Shown here piece after piece: positions 1 to 12,900 of a stretch of 64,000 nt of DNA. Source of the DNA: Miscanthus floridulus. Its lineage: Eukaryota; Streptophyta; Magnoliopsida; Poales; Poaceae. Within the stretch, counting starts at the first letter, position 1. Each line of letters begins with the position of its first letter. The translations under genes were made by a program, and so were the position numbers. The stretch lies in contig NC_089581.1 of the NCBI RefSeq assembly GCF_019320115.1, positions 70,700,448 through 70,764,447 on the forward strand. Direction: 5' to 3'. A model generated the notes under the pieces. The model searched no databases. It was not told where the DNA came from and was given only the letters and a program-made list of their open reading frames with translations.

Positions 1-913
1 GCATCTCAGAATAAGGGATATTCACTGACTTTACATGAACTGCATATATCATGTACAATTTAACTCCTCTTGGCAGGAACCATCAAGGTTGGTTACGTCA
101 AAAGTTACATGCTTGCTCCTAATTTCAACAACCACCATATCACATACAAGAGATGTTTCATCTCTTTCAGTAATTCTTTTTAGAGTTCCATCTGTTTCAG
201 TAATCTGCAAATGTCGACGAGAAACTCAAGTGCAAGAGATGGAAAATTTTGGTCTGCTATTGAGCCTGATCAGAAGTGAAGAGCATGGGTATTCCTGCAA
301 TGGCATCCATCTTCAGGTTTGTGCGATTTAAGATAGATGGCATTGTGGGCACTCACTGGAAACGCTCTCTTTAGCCTGCATATATCTGCATGAGAAGACC
401 TGTAAAGGCACTGGATATTTAGGAACTGTAAACACTAGTATCCACCGCAAGAATTTTGCTTCAAAGAAAATTGAAATGACAAATCAATAGGTTTCTACTG
501 TGTTGGGAAAATATCAAGAAAGTATATATAATTTAGGCAATAAAGTAGGAAGTTGTTAATCCGGGCAACTTCTGAAACCTCAATATGGTGAAACAGCTAT
601 ATTTGTCATTTCTAGGGAAGACACGGGTGGGCTTCTGGGTTTCAACACATAATATTTCCTAAGAAGCTCGACCTTCGTGATATCTCTGTATCGCAAAGCA
701 TAAGGTTTCCATGATGAGCATTTTAAGGTTTTCACGCATCATGGCTAATGAAGGTTTCAGGTTCTCATTTGTTACGATGTTTGCATAATATAAACAATGC
801 TATAAAATTTCTTTGCTTTTCAGAACATGTTCCCCCTGCAATTAAACGATGACTAGAATAGTTCTTACCTCATGATGGCCAAATAGTGTGAACTTGGGGC
901 AAAATCATTTTTT
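1..913. other. 3' flank of the DUF593 gene, no gene recognised
   Basis: AT-rich sequence downstream of the minus-strand DUF593 gene; part of it is probably that gene's 3' UTR. A plus-strand reading frame at 35-331 has no recognisable domain, and its composition does not look coding. Plus-strand pyrimidine tracts followed by AG near 180-205 could belong to the last exon of a plus-strand gene entering from the left, but nothing confirms this. Confidence 0.3.
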
Positions 914-2715
914 TTAATGAGTCACAACTCTTCGCAACTCTGCTAAATGGCTGGTTATCTCCTGTATACACTGCAGTCCATCACTACCACATCGGAGGGA
1001 ACTCAATACCTGCTTGAGAAACTCCTGATCCTCTTCAAGTGCCCTCAGTCTTATATTCAACAGAGAAATTTCAATCCTAAGACTTGCTACACCACTCAAC
1101 TTGTCACTGTTGGAAGGAGATCCATCAGCTCTTGTATGATCTTCAAACAGTATGTCTTCTTGACTATTTCTGGCGTCACCAGAAGCAAGTCTGTTTGTGG
1201 AAATGCCAAGATTTTCCTCCAATCTGCTCAAGGATTCCAAAATGTATGCCTTATCGTCTTCAAAATGCGACATAGCGCTCCCCACAAAATCCATGTTGTT
1301 CATTGTATCAGTGCCATTAAGTCTGTCACCATTGAATGGATCATTCTGCAGGAGCCTCCTGCAGTGTGCAAGTTCAGCGTCCAAGTCAAGCAATTCTTTC
1401 TCCCTCTCTGTAAGTAAATCATGTAGATCCTGTATTGCTAGGTGGTCGTGGTCAGCCTGCTGTTCCATCATCCTCAGGTACTGCAGTGCTTCCATCTGCA
1501 TTGCAGCCTTCTCCTCCTGCAATCTATTGATCATGGCCATCGTCTGGCTAGCTGCGACTGCCGAAGCGCTCCGTTCTTCCTCAAGCTCTTTGTAAAGAGC
1601 AGCCATTGACTTCTTGTTGAGCTCAAGCTGTTTCTTTACGTTCTCGAGAGAACTCTCCCCTTCAACATCGTCGGTGAGGCTCCCGTCTGAAGGTTCCAGC
1701 ACAGAATAGTTCCTCTCGAGATATGGCCTCTTGCTCGCATGGTTGCTTTCTTCATTCAGAACACTGATACCAGGGCTAGGAGATCCTTCAATGGAAGAAC
1801 TATCGAGGCCCCGTACAGAAGATATCTGAGAAAGGAGCGCCTTCACTTCTTGTTGCGTTGTTGAATTGCTGTCCCTGGCACAGAGAATTTCTGATGGCCG
1901 AGGAGATGTCAAGTTGACCCTAGCAACTGAAGCATTCTTCACACTGCCGTTGCGGTCCACAGCAATGCGTGTTGGTGCAGCCGATCTATAGTTGCTCTTT
2001 GCTGTCCCACCATTCGCAGAAGGAGCGCTGTCCTTTCTGGATTGTCCATGTGAGCCTGGTGAACCATCTGATTCATGGACTTCCTCAATACCCACCACAA
2101 AAGCTACATCAAGAAAAATGCGTGCAGTTAGTCAGAAGATCAAAATATCCAATTATATATAACACTAGTCACTAGAGTACAGCAGTTTAGATAGCTACAC
2201 ATACTCTTCTCATTTGGATGATCTACAGGTACACTATTCCAAGAATCCACAGTATTGGCCGCTTCAGAATGCTTCTGCGTGCTGCGAGCATTCTTGAATG
2301 GATCCGTGCAACAAGAACACAACCTTGTTGACCTGCTAGATGCAGACCGAGAGTTCACCTCCTCACCAACACCTACCGCTTTGCATGAAAGTAGGCATGC
2401 TTTGCAGAGATCACCAGAGCATGCAAGCTGGTCATGGCTCTTGCAGTAAGCCAGAGACGAGATCTCAGACCGATGCACGGCACAGACCAAGTCCCCGGAG
2501 AACCATGGCTTTCCATGGAGGGCGCGGTCCAGCCTTGTGCACATGATGCAGGGCGGCCGGAGCCCGCAGATGCGCGCCAACCTTGTGGCTGCATAGGATG
2601 CCAAGGCAGCCACGTAGAGCAGTATGATCACACATAGCTCGCCGCAAGCGTAGGACAGCATGGGCCAGAACCTGTGCCCCAAGTCTTGTGATCCCGAGCC
2701 GTCTTTCGCAGCCAT
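914..2715 (-). CDS. GTD-binding (DUF593) myosin-binding protein, two coding exons
   Basis: Proteins of this family are membrane-anchored receptors that bind the globular tail of class XI myosins through the DUF593 coiled coil and so link myosin to organelles or vesicles. Coding exon 1 is 2715-2205 and exon 2 is 2103-914. The intron 2204-2104 starts GTATGT, ends TAG and is phase 1, and the join keeps one frame of about 566 residues. Residues about 19-45 form one hydrophobic membrane segment, followed by a Cys-rich stretch (CGLRPPCIMCTRLD and later CxxC pairs). The GTD-binding coiled coil is at about 323-422 (KKQLELNKKSMAALYKELEE at its start), and a second coiled coil is at about 510-562. The start is the first ATG after a leader-intron acceptor. 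The family is clear; which paralogue this is cannot be told. Confidence 0.88.
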
Positions 2716-3420
2716 GTCTGGTCAGTTTACATCAAAATTTACATACAGTGGCAGCGCTTTCTCAATGAATCACACCAATGCTTCAATGCAGCCTAAGGAA
2801 GTTTGATCTTTGCCTCAATGCAGCCCAAGGAATTTTGATCTTTATATATAATATAAGGAGCTTCCTTGAGGAGGCCGAACGAATGCCAGAACCAATGTAT
2901 GAATGGCTGATTGCACGGAGAGAAGTGGAATGGATGAATTCGAAATTTTGTACGCGTTGCAGCAGAAGTTACAATTTTCCCTGCAAAAAGGCTGCAGCAA
3001 CGTTATTATGTGGCATTCCACGCTGGTCAAGATTCCTCTTTGCGGCATTTGATGATAAAAAAGAAAAATCAAAACTGTCACACAAAAAAAAAACATTCCA
3101 CATTCTAGAACATAGGTCACATCCTCGACAACAAAAATGGGACAAAAGTGACTGATTATGATGCATACCCTCGCCGGAGAATCGAATCGGAAATCCTAAA
3201 GAAAATTGGGTACAAACCCGTAAGAAATCATGGTTTCTTGGCAGGGAAGAGGAGGTGGACGCTCCCCTGTTTCTCTCTCTCCCTCTCCGCGCGGGAACGA
3301 AGAGAAGAGAGAGAAACGAGGAGCCGAATGCGTCTGTCTGCCTTGCAGCGGAGCCCCCAAACGCGGCGTTTTCCCTCTCTAATGCCTGCATGCCCAACAG
3401 CGTCAGGCGAGAGGTTTCAG
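2716..3420 (-). promoter_or_regulatory. Leader exon, 5' UTR intron and promoter side of the DUF593 gene
   Basis: On the minus strand a GC-rich, CT-rich leader (about 3420-3169) is followed by a good donor, GGTATGC, at 3168. A matching acceptor, CTGACCAG, lies at 2718-2725, only 2 nt before the start codon. This implies a 5' UTR intron of about 450 bp (3168-2718), common in plant housekeeping genes. The transcription start was not located; no convincing TATA box was seen. Confidence 0.5.
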
Positions 3421-3988
3421 CGCAGCCTCACACGTCTGGGACCAAAAGGTTTTCTTTCCCATCATATCAAATCAGAATCAGAAAAATAAAAACACACATG
3501 TGGAGCCCCTGATTTTCTCGAGGAAGTGCCTTTGTGCAGCACCCAGACCCAGTAAACCAGCAAATATCCATACTAACAGATGACACTAGAGCAGCTAACA
3601 TAGACAACAAACAATAGATATCTCATGGAGCAAAGATTAGTATGAATTTGTTTCAGCGAAACACAACCGTTCAATCATCCCGGCACACATATCATGCTAC
3701 CCCATCTTCGCTGAATCAACCAAAACTTTACTTCCATATATAGCATATTCTCAGGCTCTCTAGTTTCTAACGTTCAACCCATGGACTGAATAAAGGCTAC
3801 AACAAAAAAGGGGTCTAGAAGTAATCCAGATGAAATCCTTAGGGTTGAGATTGTAAAGCTAGCATAGTCTCAGGATGAATATCAAAACATCTTCCGAATT
3901 TACTGTCTCTGGTATATTCCTGTGTTGCTGGTATTGGTGCTTGGCTATCTTTGGTGGTATATGTAGAAAATAAAACTGTTGGGGATAT
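3421..3988. other. Intergenic, likely KH gene 3' UTR
   Basis: AT-rich sequence between the leader of the DUF593 gene and the stop codon of the KH-domain gene, both on the minus strand. It should hold the 3' UTR of the KH gene and the upstream promoter of the DUF593 gene. No other feature is visible. Confidence 0.4.
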
Positions 3989-6900
3989 TCAGTAAATCAT
4001 TTGCAGGCACCGTTCTGGCAAACTGGACACTTCACTTGTCCCAGGGAAAGCAAGAACATCAGCTTGGGCAGATCTGGGTACTGGCAAATATGATGGAATG
4101 AAGTCAAAACTGTGACCAGGGGAGGCAGCAGCTGCTTCAGCCATAAAGTTCTAGAAAAGGAAACAATGATCAAGAGTGTGAAAAGGCGATGTTTATAACC
4201 CTGATAACCATAAACAGAACAAAATTTAAAGCATCAGCTTAAATTACTACCTCCACCCCAAAGATAATGTAATCCTAGGTTTGGACTAAGTTAAACTCTC
4301 TTAAGTTTGACTACTCCCTCAGTCCCAAAATATTTGACGTTTTCGGTTCAGACACCGGAATTAAGAAATAGTGAAAATGTGTGATGCACAGAAAACAAAG
4401 AGAGACAGAGAGAAATAGAGATAGAGATGTATTGGGAAAAGAAAAAAGGTTTGTTGGGGGAAGAGAAATGTGTATTTGGAAGTGTGTCAAATATTTTGGG
4501 ACAAAATTTGAATCCTATAAGGTCAAGTATTTTGGGACGGAGGGAGTGCGTTTATACTCCCTCCATTTCAACTTATAAGACATTTTGGCTTTTCTACATA
4601 CATTGTTTTTACTATGTATCTAGACATAGTGTATATTTACGTATCTAGAAAAGCCAAAACACCTTATAATTCAGAATAAAGGGAGTAGAAATAGTGTCAA
4701 TATTTGTATCTCCAAATGGATTTACTATAAAAATATATTCTATGATTAATCTAATGATACTTATTGCGCATCATAAATATTAATTCTTTTTTATATATAT
4801 TTGGACAAACTTGAGATTTATTGACTCATCAAAAAGTGAGGATTACATTCTTTTTGGTATTAAAAATGATCTCTTTGAGTAGTACAACAGCAGAAGATAA
4901 GATGGAATGCAAAAACAAGTAAATTTGAACCTTGACTACTGTACACTGCTCACACTAACAAAAGTATTGAGTTGTTTCTTTGATTATTCTCAATTTAAAA
5001 TCAGGTTACAATTGAAATACTCAATTGTAGTGCATTTGAACGTTAACAACTAGAATGTGCAAGCACACTTAGAGTAACATTGAGTATCGGAACAAGACCA
5101 GCAGCATCCGTTGAACGGAGGCGTATTCTTACACGAATAAGTATCAATTAATCAAATATATTGAATACACTAGAAACTGAACATAGGCATCCCACCAAAG
5201 AAACTACTTTGTTTTCAAAAAAAAAAAGGACAGAAAAACTTTATGTTTTACATGTGTAACCACAGAGGAGTCAGGTGGGAAATTTAAGTATTTGCTTATC
5301 ATATAGCCTGGGAATGTCCTATGTAAATGATTAATATTACTATCTCAGCAGAGGTATGAAAAATTTCTTAGAATACCTTAATCAGCTGCTCTGCAGTTAG
5401 AACATCTGTTGCAGCACTTCCAGTGATCTCAATAGACATTGCGCCCTCAGAATTGGTTATCAAAATGCTCGACCTGCTGGTACAACGAATGTATTCAATT
5501 CTTTCACCAGCTGGGCCAATGACAGCTTCAGCATAGAATATTGGTACTTGCATCTTTTTCTTAACCTGTCAAACAACCCACCAACCAAATAGACACAAAT
5601 CATTTTTTTAGCAAAACAATGAAAACATGTGGTCAAGCAAATAAATAAGACTCCTTGGAAATCATACAGACCTGAGAAGCAACTGCTGTTGATCGACTAG
5701 TTGATGGTGTTGGAGCCGGATGTAGTGGTAGTTGTGCTTCTGGTCCACATACACGACAGTTTAGAAGATTTTCCACAGTAGTTGGTGGATGCATTCTGAA
5801 GCATGGAGATGCTTCTCGTCCACAAGCAGAAATACCGGGAGATGGAGGTTGTTCAGTAGAATCTCTCGGAGATACCCTAGTCGGATGGGCTTCATTTCCA
5901 TGTAAAGATATTCCGAACTGTGGATGTTTACCCAGTTTAGCTGATTGACATGTCTGTTTCTGTAGCCATGCTTGTTGTCCATACACAGATATAAGGGAGC
6001 GTATTCTTTCAACAGAATCTGTTGAATTAACTGGAGATGAATGCCAACCATTTTGAAGGTTGTGGTGTGAATGTAATTCCATAGGAGCTGATAGATATGC
6101 TTCCATAGGTGATGATGCTTCTGGCCCATATGCAGTTATAGCATGATTTGGTGGTGTAACAGATCGATATCTCCTGAAAGGTGTAGGTGCTTCCCATCTG
6201 TATTCAAATGTATCAGCATGTCGAAGATTTCCCATAGGATGCCTACCCCTCAAATAGACAGTGTCAATCCATTGTTCATGTTGGAGATCTTCAGCAGATA
6301 CAGAGTGATAACCTGGACTAACTGGATGCACAGGGCCCTCAGGATAGTCAATGTAGTGACATGGGGGCATGTCCATGTGCAAGATTGGCATAGGTACCTG
6401 AGAAGCAACAAGTCCTCAGAATTACATATTGGTGAGCTTACAAATGTGCACAGTTTCCGGTGTGCCATTGAAATTGAATAACAAATGCTCAAAATAGTGG
6501 CTGACAACTTACATGACAATCAAACAATGGGATCACACTTCGATCAACCAGGTACTTTCTCAGATGAGAAGCAACAAGTTCCAAAGCCTTATGCACTCTT
6601 GCAGGCAGTCCCCATATTTCAACAGCCCTATCTTCTTCCAGTGCAACAGGAGGCAGATCACCATCTAAACAGTGAATGTAACAAATTAGATACAGATAAG
6701 GTAAGAATCGTGCTTCATCAAATCAACAGATGATGTGTTATGAGAATTTGATCAATTCATACTAGCTAGTTGCCATGAGCAATCATTTTCAGTGTTAAAG
6801 TTGCTATTGCAAGATAGGTCGAGAAATCAAGTAACAAAAATAGTACATGAAAATTAAGGAGCTCAAAAGTTATAGCACAGTTTTATACTTTACCAGAACT

Positions 6901-9900
6901 CTTTGAAAGTAGCTGAGTCCCAGTTCAGTACAAGAAGAGACCATGTACACTGACTTCTCTGCTTGTTCTGTAACTAATAGATTGATTGATTTTGTCAGAA
7001 TCAAATGGGTAGGCACGACCATTAAGAGATACGGATATCTGACAGCATATAGAGCACATGTGATAGGGCTAGGATCCCTACCGGAGCGGCTACGCAAGTT
7101 GTACGGATGCGAGATGGCTGGACGTGGCCGAGGACGGCGCGAGGGCGCCGTGGCTGCAACTGCCGAGAGAGAGAAAGAGGAGGCGGCTAGGGTTTCACCC
7201 GGCTAGGGTTTCTCCCGGCTCCCTGAGGAAGCCGGAAACAATAGTATGTTTCTGCTTAATCTCCCAAATAGAGTCTTACAAATATTTATATGTCTCTCTA
7301 ATAGCGATAATTATAAAATAACCCTCTAGCAATACTATAATTGCGACAATTATATGGGCCATAGCCCTTTGATGGCCGGCTTCCCTCCTAGCCCTTAGCT
7401 GGGCTGCGACGGCTGTAGGGGATGCCGGTCATAACATCTCTCCCCGCCTGCAAAAACAGCTCGTCCTCGAGCTGGAAATCGGGGTGCTCGGCGCGGAACT
7501 CCTCGAGTGACTCCCACGTTGCATCATCTGCTGACAGACCGCGCCACTTGATCAAAATCTTCCAAACACCCCGGCGCTGCTGAGCGCGCAGGGCGCGTTC
7601 CGGGCCTGGCAGGACCCGGCCATCCAAAGCCGGTGGCAGGGCGCCGGCGGCAGTGGGGGGATCGCCGCGGTGCTGCTTCAGGAGGCCCACATGGAAAACA
7701 TCGTGGATGCGGGCGTCATCGGGCAGCTGGAGGCGGTAGGCGACGCGACCGATGCGCTCAAGCACGCGAAACGGTCCCGCCCAGCGCGGCCCCAACTTGC
7801 GCTTGGAGCGAGGGTCGAGGGACTGCTGCGTGGTGCGGTGAAGGAGACGTAGCCAGACCCACGAGCCCACCTCGAACTCCACATCCCTGTGGTTGGCGTC
7901 GTAGTAGCGTTTGGAGAGCTGCTGGGCTTGAAGGAGCCGCTGACGGACCTCAGCGAGCATCTCGTCGCGGCTGCGGAGGATGGCGTCGGCGGCCTCGGTA
8001 CGAGCCGTTCCCGGCTGGTACGGCAATATGGGCGGCGGTGGTCGACCGTAGACGACCTCGAAAGGCGTGGCGCGGAGGGCGGTATGAAAAGAAGTATTGT
8101 AGCAATACTCCGCCCACGACAGCCAGTCCACCCATGCCCGAGGCCGGTCACCTGTAACACAGCGCAAATACATGGCAATCACCTTGTTGACCACCTCCGA
8201 CTGGCCGTCCGTCTGAGGGTGGAAGGCGGTGCTCATGCGGAGCTTGACGCCCGCCATCTGGAAAAGGTCCCGCCACACGTGGCCGGTGAACACGGGGTCC
8301 CGGTCACTGACGATGGAGAGCGGAAACCCGTGGAGCCGTACAATGCCGTCGAAGAAAGCACGGGCGACCGACGCGGCCGTGTAGGGGTGCCCGAGCGCGA
8401 TGAAGTGCGCGTACTTAGAGAAACTGTCGACGACGGTGAGGATAACCGACTTGCCGGCGACTTTGGGCAGCCCCTCGATGAAGTCGATCGAGATGTCCGC
8501 CCAAACTTGGGAGGGCACGTCGAGGGGCTGCAGCAGTCCCGCTGGCTGCAACGCCTCCGTCTTGTTGCGCTGGCACGTGGTGCAGGACCGCACCAAGTCT
8601 CGCACCAGTGCCCTGTCCCGCGGAATGTAGAACTCGGCACGGAGGCGGTGCAGCGTCTTCTGGGTCCCCTCATGGCCGGCGGCATGAGCCAGCAGGAGGA
8701 CCTGGTGGCGGAGGTCCCCGTGATCCGGCACGAAGATGCGAGACCCGTGGAGGAGGAGGCCGCTGTCCAGGCACCATGGCTCCGTGAGCTCCCCGGCCTG
8801 GAGCTGCTGCAGCAGCCGCTGGCCATCCGGCGCCGCGGCTGTAGCGCGCCTGATGGCGTCGAGGAGGTCAAACGAAGGCCCGGACACAGCCACCGCTGCC
8901 CCGAGTGCGTCCGGCGAAGGTACAGGCGCCACCGCCTCATTGTCGCGGCGTGACAGAGCGTCCGCCACGGTGTTGAGGCGGCCCGGGCGGTACTCCACGG
9001 TGAAGTCGAAGCCGAAAAGTTTGCTGATCCATTGGTGCTGTGGGACGGTAGACAAACGCTGATCAAGCAAAAATTTGAGACTGTAGTGGTCAGTGCGAAC
9101 CAGGAAGGGGCGCCCCCACAAATACGGGCGCAGTGGCGCACAGCTTGCACCAAGCCGATGAGCTCGCGTTCGTAGGCGGCGAGCTTGAGGTGGCGAGCTG
9201 CAAATGGCCTGCTGAAGTAGGCGAGGGGTCCCGCGCCCTGGTGGAGGACGGCGCCGAACCCCGCGCCCGATGCATCGCAGTCGACCACGAAAGTAGCGTC
9301 GAAATCCGGCATCTGAAGCACGGGCCCCGTCGTCAAGGCGCGCTTGAGCGTCTCGAAAGCAGTCGTCGCGTCGTCGTCCCACACGAACGCGTCTCGCCGC
9401 AAGAGACGCGTGAGCGGGGCCGCGATGATGCCGAAGTCGCGGATGAACTTCCTGTAGTATCCCGCCAAGCCCAAGAAGCCGCGAAGGCCCCGGGCCGAGC
9501 GAGGTAGAGGCCACGCCGCCACCGCGTCGACCTTGTCGGCGTCCATGGCGACACCGCCCTCGGCGATGACATGGCCAAGATAGGTCACGGATGGCGCCCC
9601 AAACGAGCACTTGGAGCGCTTCAAGTGGAGATGGTGCGCCCGCAGGGCGCTGAGGACGATGTTGATGTGCTGCAGATGCTCGGACCACGACGAGCTGTAG
9701 ATGAGGATATCATCGAAGAAAATGAGCACAAACCTCCGGAGGTAGTCGCGAAGCACATCATTCATCAGGGCCTGGAAGGTGGCCGGGGCATTAGAAAGCC
9801 CGAAAGGCATCACCAGAAACTCGAAGTGGTCGTGGTGAGTGCGGAACGCCGTCTTGGCGATGTCGTCGGGATGCATCTGCACCTGATGATACCCCGAGCG

Positions 9901-12900
9901 TAGGTCCAGCTTTGTGAAAAAGCGAGCTCCATGGAGCTCATCGAGGAGCTCATCGACCACCGGAATCGGGAACTTGTCCTTGGACGTCTTGGCGTTGAGG
10001 GCGCGGTAGTCAATGCAGAAGCGCCACGACTGGTCCGCCTTGCGCACCAGCAAGACGGGCGCCGAGAAAGGCGAAGTGGTCGGCCTGATGATCCCTTGGG
10101 TGAGCATGGCCACGCACTGCCGCTCCAGCTCGTCCTTCTGTAGCTGGGGATAGCGGTAAGGGCGCACCGCCACCGGCGCGGTGCCCGGTAGCAAGTGGAT
10201 GCGGTGGTCGTACGCTCGCGCCGGCGAAAGGCCCGTGGGTTCGGTGAAGACGACGGCGTGCTGCTGGAGGAGGACGTCCAGCAGCGGCTGCCGTGGCTCG
10301 GAGGCAGCCACGGCCAGCAGCTGTGCCGAGGGGGCTGGAGAGGGTGCAACTGCCCCGGCCACTCCCTGCCAGGTGACGCGGCGGCCGTCGCGCCAAAACG
10401 ACAGGGTGAGGGCCTCGCAGTCCCATAGTATGGGGCCCAAGGTGCGGATGAAGTCGAAGCCGATGATGAAGTCAAATCCGCCCAAGTTGAGGCCGACACA
10501 CGTGATGGCAAAGTCCTCGTCGTAGATGCTAATGGGCACGTTGCACGCGATGCCCTCACAAGGCATGCGGTCACCATTGGCCACCGTGATCCGCAGGCGC
10601 TCCCCGCCCGCAGGAACGAGCCCCAGGCAGCGCATGGTCTCCCCCGACACGAAGTTATGGGTGGAGCCCGTGTCGAGGAGGGCCAGGAAGCGTTCGCCCT
10701 TGATGACGACGGGCAGCAGCATGGAGTTGGCGGCCCGAATCCCTGCAACAGCCTGGAGGGAGACCACAAGGGCGTTAGCGGCAGCCATCTCCGGGCCGGC
10801 TAACTCGCTGGAAGGGGTGTCCTCGGTTGCCTCCACGGGAGTCTCCACGATGTAGTCGTCGACCTCCAGGTAGAAGAGGCGCTTGCACACGTGCCCGCGT
10901 ACGTAAGGCTCGTCACAGTTGAAGCACAGCCCCGGGCGACGGCGCTCCTGCTGTTCGGCCGGAGAGAGCCGACGAAAAGTGGGCGCCGCTGGGGTCGGTG
11001 TAGGAGCGGCGGCCGCAGGTGGAGGACCCGCGCTCGGTGTTCGCTGCTGCGGAGTCCAGGTTGACCGCAGGGGCGGCCGGGCGCCACGAGGCTGCGGGGC
11101 AGGTGGAGATACGCAATCCTCGAACGCCCGTGCCAAGTACATGGCGGTTTGGAGGTCGGGCGGTGCGCGGAGCTGAACCTGCTTGCGGAGCTGGTCCGGC
11201 AGCCCGCCAATGTACAACTCCGCCTTTTGGCGAGCGGAGAGGTTGCGGGCGTGGCACAGGATGGCATTGTAGTGCTCCGAGTAATCCTGCACGGAAGAAC
11301 CAAAAGGAAGGCGGGCAAGCTCCGCCAACCGTGTGCCCAGAACGGGAGGCCCGAAGCGGAGCGAACATAACTCGCGGAAGCGCTCCCTAGGGGGCATGCC
11401 CTCGTCCTGCTCCAGGGCGTAGTACCATGTCTGGGCAGCACCCCGAAGATGGTAGGACGCGAGCCATGTGCGCGCGGATGCGAGCGTCTGCTGACCGCGG
11501 AAGAACTGCTCGCACTGGTTCAACCAATTCAGGGGGTCTGCCGAGCCGTCGTACGTAGGAAACTCCAATTTGTAGAATTTGGGCCCCGCCTAGGCGCCCG
11601 CGAGGGCAGCACCAAGGCCCGGGTCAAGGCCCCCCTGCTGCTGGCCGCCCGAGGAAGAGGGCGCCCCGAAGAACAGCGAGCCGTCCACCCCCCCACCCCC
11701 CCCCCCCAGCGAGAGGACCGCCGGCGGAAGGCAGGGTTGGAACCGCTGTTGTCGCGATCGTCGTGGAGGGTGATGGGGTTGTCGACGTGGCTATCGAGTA
11801 GGGCGGAGCAGACGCCGTCACGGGCGGCTGCAGCCAATCAGGCAGCGGTGACGGCGAGGCCGGCCATTGCAACAGATGGAGCGGAACTCCGGCCCCCGTC
11901 GACGGCATGCCGTAGGGGTAGGAAGTCGCTAGCACAGTCGGGATCGGTGCCGTGGGCACCGGCGGCGGAGGCAGTGGTGGTGCGGGAAACGGCGGCGGTG
12001 GAGGCGCCTGGAGCAGGCCGGCCCACGCCGTCTGCATGGAGACCACCGCGTTGGCGATCAGATCAACCTTGGCCCCCAGCGACTCCAACGTCAGGGGCTG
12101 GGCAGAGGCAGGGGACGCCTCCGACAACTCCGACGACGCAGCGGTCGGCGGCGAAGTGGTCACCGGGATGGAGGAACTCGGAGGAGCAGTCGTCATCGAA
12201 CCAGGCAATGCTGATACCAGGTTGATAGGGCTAGGATCCCTACCGGCGCGGCTACGCAAGTTGTACGGATGCGAGATGGCTGGACGTGGCCGAGGACGGC
12301 GCGAGGGCGCCGTGGCTGCAACTGCCGAGAGAGAGAAAGAGGAGGCGGCTAGGGTTTCACCCGGCTAGGGTTTCTCCCGGCTCCCTGAGGAAGCCGGAAA
12401 CAATAGTATGTTTCTGCTTAATCTCCCAAATAGAGTCTTACAAATATTTATATGTCTCTCTAATAGCGATAATTATAAAATAACCCTCTAGCAATACTAT
12501 AATTGCGACAATTATATGGGCCATAGCCCTTTGATGGCCGGCTTCCCTCCTAGCCCTTAGCTGGGCTGCGACGGCTGTAGGGGATGCCGGTCATAACAAC
12601 ATGTGTCACTAACAATTGCGACAGCAACAGTGCAACACTACATTTCAAAAGTGCATCTTCTGCCTAGCGTTTCTAAGTGCAACCATGTTTCATAAAAGAT
12701 CCAATTTGCAATATCAATTGGACCTCTGTTAGCAAAACATACTTAATCTTTTCAAACATCAGATTTACCAGAGCAAAGTTGTGCAGCAACAGGACTAACT
12801 ATACTTCAGTAAAACACAAAATCTGTTGCTTCCTGGCAGATTACCCATATTCCAATTACGTAAGTGCAATAATCGACACACAAGCACTGAGCAGAAGCAA

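Larger units (their letters stand above)
4249..4882. mobile_element. Outer MITE containing two younger MITEs
   Basis: The left arm (CTCCACCCCAAAGATAATGT and onward, ending near 4311) is approximately the inverted complement of sequence at 4820-4862 (AGGATTACATTCTTTTTGG). That is the arrangement of a Stowaway-type hairpin element. Two shorter elements sit between the arms (4314-4546 and 4557-4685). The nest lies in the last intron of the KH gene (5376-4151). The right edge is degenerate and approximate. Confidence 0.55.
7061..12598 (-). mobile_element. Ty3/gypsy chromovirus (Reina-like), complete, in a KH-gene intron
   Basis: A 5,538-bp LTR retrotransposon with two 376-bp LTRs and 5-bp target duplications ACATG (7056-7060 and 12599-12603). 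It is coded on the minus strand, so it lies in the sense orientation of the host gene. The order is gag, protease, RT, RNase H, integrase, chromodomain. The small size, short LTRs and C-terminal chromodomain point to the Reina lineage of chromoviruses. I see one mismatch between the LTRs, so the insertion is recent. Its gag-pol is nevertheless disabled by a TAG and two frameshifts, so it was probably moved in trans, or decayed just after insertion. Confidence 0.92.

Noticed and set aside
7388..9688. Long shadow frames on both strands of the chromovirus (for example plus strand 7889-8953, and minus strand 8233-9130 after the frameshift)
   Set aside because: High GC third positions of gag-pol keep the other frames open; their translations show no domains.
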